Assembly (NCBI RefSeq): GCF_008386695.1 | Contig: NZ_VUOC01000004.1 | Coordinates: 1,800,327-1,864,326, forward strand | Origin: Chitinophaga agrisoli | Lineage (GTDB): Bacteria > Bacteroidota > Bacteroidia > Chitinophagales > Chitinophagaceae | Direction: 5' to 3' | DNA: 64,000 nucleotides | Shown here: piece after piece, positions 59,890-64,000 of the stretch | Numbering within the stretch: the first letter of the stretch is position 1 | How the letters are laid out: each line of letters starts with the position of its first letter | Position numbers and translations under genes: made by a program | The notes under the pieces: model-generated | Told to the model about the DNA's origin: nothing | What the model saw: the letters and a program-made list of their open reading frames with translations, nothing else | Database searches by the model: none

Positions 59890-62800
59890 TTATTCCGCTC
59901 TGGATGTTTTACTACCGGCTGCAGTATCCGCCGGAGCGCGTAATATAAGGTTATTGATATCCCTTATCTGCTCAACGGGGATCTTACACACTTTCCTGTC
60001 ATAAGTGATCAATCCGTTCTCTTCTATTTCCACATCAAAAGGCTGCGTATAGATGGCGGCGCTTAAACCTTCTGTTTCAAAAAGCTTGAGATGTTTTACG
60101 AGGAACTTGTATTTATCCGCAAACTGAGCGGCCTCACTTTCCGCATACCCCCAGTTTTTTGCAGTGTTCCACTGATGGCCTGGCGTAGGCACCCGTACGC
60201 CGCCCCATTCGCCCAATACCCTGGCTTTACCTGCCAGCGGCGGCGCAATATTGGGGCCCGGGTAATCATGGATATCGGTCATATCGCTATTTATCCATTT
60301 TTTGCTCAGGTCTGGCGGGGCGTTCCTGTCATAGTTCTCTCCACTATGGCCATTCACCAGCCGGGAGGGGTCCATTTTTTTCATCCAGGTGGTCAGTCTT
60401 TGCTGATCATAACGGAACCAGCCTTCGTTAAACAGCACCCAGCAAACGATAGAAGGGTAGTTATACAGCTGCTGTATATTTTCCTCATTCTCCTTTTCGA
60501 AACGCGCTTTTGCCTCATCGCTCAGGTTAGCGGCATAGGGCATATCCTGCCATACAAGCATACCCAGTTTATCGCACCAGTAGTACCAGCGGGCCGGTTC
60601 TATTTTGATATGTTTACGGATGGTGTTAAAACCCATATCCTTAATCGTTGCTATATCCCATTTCAGGGCCTTGTCTGTAGGAGCCGTGTATAGTCCGTCC
60701 GGCCAGAATCCCTGGTCCAGCACGCCCAGGTTAAAGGTATACTGACCATTGAGGAAGATGCGCTCCTGTCCGGTTCCGTCTTTTTTTATTTCGATCTTGC
60801 GCATGCCAAAATAACTCTGCACCTCATCTACCGGTTTGCCATCTTGCAGCAGCTGTACACGCAGATCGTACAGGAAAGGATCCGCGGGCGACCATAACCT
60901 GGCCTCTTTTACAGGCAGCAGTATCGCCGTTCCGGCGGCGCCTTTGGCGGTACTTACAATAGTACCGGCGCTGCTGGCAGTAAGGATCACTTCCGTACCG
61001 GCAGGCGCATCCACTATTACTTGCAGGGCCTCTTTATCGATATCCGGCGTTAGTTTGAGGTGGTTGACCGCTATGGCGGGCAGCTCTTCCATCCATACGG
61101 TCTGCCAGATGCCGCTGGACGGCGTATACATAATGCCCTGCGGATTTAATGTCTGCTTACCTTTAGGGCTGTTTCCCTTATCCGTGGGATCCAGCACCGC
61201 TACCACCAATCTGTTATCCCCTTTCTGCAATGCATCGGTTATATCAAAGGAGAATTGCTGGTATCCTCCCCGGTGGCTGCCAATGGTTTTGCCATTCAAC
61301 ATGACCATGGCATCGCAATCAACGGCCCCAAAATGTAAGTGGTATCTTTTGCCGGTCTTTTTCTGGCTTAATGCAATGTTCCTGCTATACCACAGTTTCT
61401 GATCCGGCAATAACAGTTTTTTTACGCCGGAGAGCGTGCTCTCCAGGGGAAAGGGCACCAGGATCTTACCATCCGGTTTTTTAAAGCTGCGGGCCGCGGA
61501 GTCAGTAATGGCGTAATCCCACATGCCGTTTAAATTGGTCCATTCGCTGCGCACCATCTGTGGCCGGGGATATTCCGCCCATACAGCTGCCGGCGTTACG
61601 TCCTTGCTCCAGGGGGTTTGTAATGTGTGCTGGTTTAATGCCGTTATGGCTACCGGCCAGGTAGGCTCCTTCTTTTCCATTTTTTCCAGCGCTTCCCGGA
61701 TATCCGGTTCATCCGGCATAAGCGCTACGGCCTTCTCTTCTACTGCGACCGCCTCTTTTACATTTCCGGCTTTGTATAACAGGTTGGCGTAAGTATCCAG
61801 CCAGGTGGCTTTCTCCGGTTCGCCGGCAAGCAGTTCTTTTATCAGCGCAGCCGCCCGCAGCAGGTCTGCTTTATCCTCTCCCCGTTTGAAAACAATGTCG
61901 TACAGCATATTATTCACCAGCGATTTACCCAGCCCGGTGGTATCATATCCATACTTTTCCACTTTATCCAGGGAGTGTTTTATAAAGGCTGGCCATTCAT
62001 CCCTGGCCTGGAACCAGTTTATCTTTTCGCTAAGCACCACCCGGTCTGCGGTGGCCTTGTCAAACTTGTCCTGTATGCCGGCATGTATACGCTGCCAGTC
62101 CGGGTTGGTTGTTATCACCTCCCCTTCCTTATACAATTGCGGATCGATCATTTCCCGGGCGATAATATTATCGGTACGGTCATTGGCATAACTTTTTGTA
62201 TTCATCAACAGATCTACCTTATCCGCATAACGCCGGAATAATGAGAACCCGTTATCGCTGGCGCTGTTGATATTGTTTCCCATCAACTGGATCCGCTCTT
62301 TTGTCAGCTGTTCTTTTTCGGGCAGATGATATACATACCCATTTACGTATTCCCGGGTAATGGCAGCGGCTGTTTGCCTGTCATCCAATGCTCCGGCGAT
62401 CTGGATCATCCGGGGCATTACATCGTATTGCCTGATACCTTTATTGAATTTACTGAGGAATCTATAATACTGCCGTGATGTATCCATTGCCTCCGTTGCC
62501 AGCAATAGAAAAGCCTCTTCGCTCATGGCGCCGGCGCCTGCATGTACCAGCCTGCCAGACGGATCAAAGAACAGGAAGGCGGGGAAGGTATTTATGTGAT
62601 GATCGTTGCGGATGCTATTGGCTATACTGTACCGCCCTTTAACGGCCGCATCGTCAAACTGTGTAGTATCCACCTGTACCCTGGCTGCAATAAAATGGGC
62701 GTTTACCAGATCGCCTGCCTGTTGCCTGCCAAAGATGAGTTTATCCCTTAACCTGCTGGTAGCCGCTTTGTAGCAATCCAGGAAGATGAAGCGGTTTTCC

Positions 62801-62928
62801 GTACCGGCCTTTTCTTTTATGCCGTTCCAATCCAGCTCCTTTTCAAAATAAACGCCAGGCGTTCCCTGTGCTGCCAGTCTTTTTTGTGTAATGATCAGCG
62901 CTAGCAGCAAAATGATAACATATCTCAT
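59890..62928 (-). CDS. thioredoxin-fold/helical module fused to glycoside hydrolase family 2
   Basis: A 1,012-residue exported protein (signal to about 20, LLLALIITQKRLAAQ). Residues about 30-170 have a thioredoxin fold of the kind normally carrying CxxC, but the site reads FIFLDCYKAATSRLRD, so the pair is gone. The strands before and after (HINTFPAFLFFDPSGRLVHA) are kept. Residues about 170-425 are helical repeats ending WLDTYANLLYKAGNVKEA. Residues about 440-1000 are a GH2 enzyme with NEG acid/base (Glu835, in VLFNEGWF) and nucleophile Glu907 in VLGEWGG. The gene at 41043 has the helical module after GH2 instead of before it. It lies between SusD and S9 in one operon. Confidence 0.9.
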   Translation of the reverse strand: MRYVIILLLALIITQKRLAAQGTPGVYFEKELDWNGIKEKAGTENRFIFLDCYKAATSRLRDKLIFGRQQAGDLVNAHFIAARVQVDTTQFDDAAVKGRYSIANSIRNDHHINTFPAFLFFDPSGRLVHAGAGAMSEEAFLLLATEAMDTSRQYYRFLSKFNKGIRQYDVMPRMIQIAGALDDRQTAAAITREYVNGYVYHLPEKEQLTKERIQLMGNNINSASDNGFSLFRRYADKVDLLMNTKSYANDRTDNIIAREMIDPQLYKEGEVITTNPDWQRIHAGIQDKFDKATADRVVLSEKINWFQARDEWPAFIKHSLDKVEKYGYDTTGLGKSLVNNMLYDIVFKRGEDKADLLRAAALIKELLAGEPEKATWLDTYANLLYKAGNVKEAVAVEEKAVALMPDEPDIREALEKMEKKEPTWPVAITALNQHTLQTPWSKDVTPAAVWAEYPRPQMVRSEWTNLNGMWDYAITDSAARSFKKPDGKILVPFPLESTLSGVKKLLLPDQKLWYSRNIALSQKKTGKRYHLHFGAVDCDAMVMLNGKTIGSHRGGYQQFSFDITDALQKGDNRLVVAVLDPTDKGNSPKGKQTLNPQGIMYTPSSGIWQTVWMEELPAIAVNHLKLTPDIDKEALQVIVDAPAGTEVILTASSAGTIVSTAKGAAGTAILLPVKEARLWSPADPFLYDLRVQLLQDGKPVDEVQSYFGMRKIEIKKDGTGQERIFLNGQYTFNLGVLDQGFWPDGLYTAPTDKALKWDIATIKDMGFNTIRKHIKIEPARWYYWCDKLGMLVWQDMPYAANLSDEAKARFEKENEENIQQLYNYPSIVCWVLFNEGWFRYDQQRLTTWMKKMDPSRLVNGHSGENYDRNAPPDLSKKWINSDMTDIHDYPGPNIAPPLAGKARVLGEWGGVRVPTPGHQWNTAKNWGYAESEAAQFADKYKFLVKHLKLFETEGLSAAIYTQPFDVEIEENGLITYDRKVCKIPVEQIRDINNLILRAPADTAAGSKTSRAE

Positions 62929-62951
62929 ATTCCGGTTTTTTATAGGTTGTA

Positions 62952-64000
62952 TTAATACCCTGCGTTCTGTATAAAGTTGGGGCCCCGTTGTAATTCACTG
63001 GCAGGGATAGGATATTGTTGCGCGGTGGATTTCCAGGCGCCTCCTTTTTGCGGGGTGATGGTATGCATGCGCGTATCCACCATACCGGTCCGTTTCAGAT
63101 CCAACCAGCGGTGCCCCCATTCTGTAAATAGCTCCACCTGCCGCTCATGCAGGATGGCGGCCAGTAAGGCGTTCTTTTCCGGAGCGCCGTTATAACCGGG
63201 CAGGCCGGCACGGTGGCGGATCACATCCAGATCTGTGCCGGCGCCCTGGATATTATTTTGTTGCGCGCGGGCTTCCGCGCGGATCAGGTATTGTTCCGCC
63301 AGGCGGAGCACCATTACATATTCGAGTATGGTGGCGGCGGTAGTGGTGCTTAATTTGTATTTGTAAGGATAGTAGTAAGTGGCGGCGCCTATGTTCACGC
63401 TATCGATCCAGTTACCGCCAAACCGGCGCTGATCCCCCGCCTCAAAACTGTTTAACAGGTGGCTGCCCAGGTAAACGGGGAAAAGGCCATTGGGCCCTGT
63501 ATCCGGCAGCATAAATAACCTGGCATCCTGCGTATTTTGTCCGGTGCGAACGGGTTGCAACTGCCAGATAGCCTCCCGGCTCTCCTTCAGGAAGGTATTG
63601 TTCAAAGGCATGATATCATAGAGGCCGGTATTACTGATCACCGCGGTAGCTTGCTTTTCCGCATTTACATAGTCTCCGGTGTAGAGGTACACACGCGCCA
63701 GCAATGCGGTAGCAGCCCATTTATTAGGCCGTACCCGCTCTTCGGACGAGGGGGGATAGGGCGTTATCGCATCGGCCATCACGTAAGTATCTGCCAATAA
63801 TGATTGCGCCTCTTTCAGATCGGCAATGATCTGTTGATAGACCTTGTCCTTTGGCGTACGGGATAACAGGGCATTTACTGAATAATCCGTGCTTAATGCC
63901 AATGGCACATCTCCATACAGGTTAAGCAGGTAAAAGTAAAAGAAGGCGCGGAGGAACCTGGCCTCTCCTGACAACTGTTGTTTCACTGCCTGTGTAAGAC
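62952..64000 (-). CDS. SusD/RagB family lipoprotein, N-terminus beyond window
   Basis: The frame stays open to the window end, reading LTQAVKQQLSGEARFLRAFF in the last bases, so the signal peptide and first 100 or so residues lie outside. Visible parts are the SusD blocks GEARFLRAFFYFYLLNLYGD, then AATALLARVYLYTGDYVNAE and EYVMVLRLAEQYLIRAEARA. The C-terminal block is ERQVELFTEWGHRWLDLKRT, and the product ends QNAGY. It lies 23 bases before the GH2 gene. By analogy a SusC gene should precede it outside the window. Confidence 0.92.
   Translation of the reverse strand, partial: LTQAVKQQLSGEARFLRAFFYFYLLNLYGDVPLALSTDYSVNALLSRTPKDKVYQQIIADLKEAQSLLADTYVMADAITPYPPSSEERVRPNKWAATALLARVYLYTGDYVNAEKQATAVISNTGLYDIMPLNNTFLKESREAIWQLQPVRTGQNTQDARLFMLPDTGPNGLFPVYLGSHLLNSFEAGDQRRFGGNWIDSVNIGAATYYYPYKYKLSTTTAATILEYVMVLRLAEQYLIRAEARAQQNNIQGAGTDLDVIRHRAGLPGYNGAPEKNALLAAILHERQVELFTEWGHRWLDLKRTGMVDTRMHTITPQKGGAWKSTAQQYPIPASELQRGPNFIQNAGY

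Noticed and set aside
1-64000. CRISPR arrays, tRNA or rRNA genes, insertion sequences, integrases
   Set aside because: No regularly spaced repeats, no cloverleaf-like segments and no transposase or integrase motifs were seen. The AT-rich island therefore has no visible mobility gene.

Overview
The window looks like a chromosomal segment of a Bacteroidota bacterium, most likely Chitinophagaceae (Chitinophaga-like). The reasons are several SusC/SusD-type outer-membrane systems, ECF sigma/FecR pairs, an Oar-like TonB receptor, lipoproteins with Bacteroidota-style lipoboxes, almost no Shine-Dalgarno sequences, and some TAnnTTTG-type -7 elements. I saw no tRNA, rRNA, CRISPR array, transposase or integrase.

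Region 1 (about 1-20,000) is mainly housekeeping and mostly on the minus strand: lpdA (cut by the window edge), lolA, ftsK, an alpha/beta hydrolase that has lost its catalytic serine, a DUF423 protein, aroK with a TTG start, a phosphopantetheinyl transferase, dcd, a VOC protein, a four-helix membrane protein, a glycerophosphodiesterase, and an Oar-like receptor with a small lipoprotein. These are followed by a Crp/Fnr regulator with a short C-terminus, an ATPase/Toprim pair of the RloA/RloB kind (probable phage defence), xseBA, and an orphan UmuD homologue that starts already in the UmuD-prime form.

Region 2 (about 20,000-23,540) is gene-poor: a conserved hypothetical gene with a strong terminator, a stand-alone AraC-type DNA-binding domain, a purine-rich hypothetical gene, and three long stretches without recognisable genes.

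Region 3 (about 23,590-37,530) is visibly AT-richer and is the most unusual part. A small HTH regulator and a kinase-LanC fusion (a lanthionine-synthetase-like enzyme without the N-terminal lyase domain and without the zinc ligands) converge on a minus-strand block. That block holds SusC, SusD, a periplasmic thioredoxin-metallophosphoesterase fusion, an exported four-cysteine peptide, a DUF4221-like lipoprotein, a thioredoxin-fold lipoprotein, and a cytoplasmic paralogue of the phosphoesterase domain with the metal-binding residues lost. The SusC gene changes codon use at its signalling-domain/plug junction, as if new cargo had been joined to a resident, ECF/FecR-controlled promoter and N-terminus. 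I infer a peptide-centred modification, export or uptake system; its function is not known.

Region 4 (about 38,000-64,000) returns to the composition of region 1. It has an intact ECF sigma/FecR pair, an AraC regulator, a GH2 enzyme, a decayed sigma-like gene with FecR, a SusC without SusD, and a FecR without sigma. Two modules each place a small exported peptide with the leader MKRAKLMLA next to an S9 peptidase. There is also an FAD oxidoreductase/glycosyltransferase fusion and a second GH2 enzyme whose domain order is the reverse of the first. A SusD gene runs off the end. Together these genes suggest repeated, diversified outer-membrane uptake or peptide-handling systems under cell-surface signalling control.
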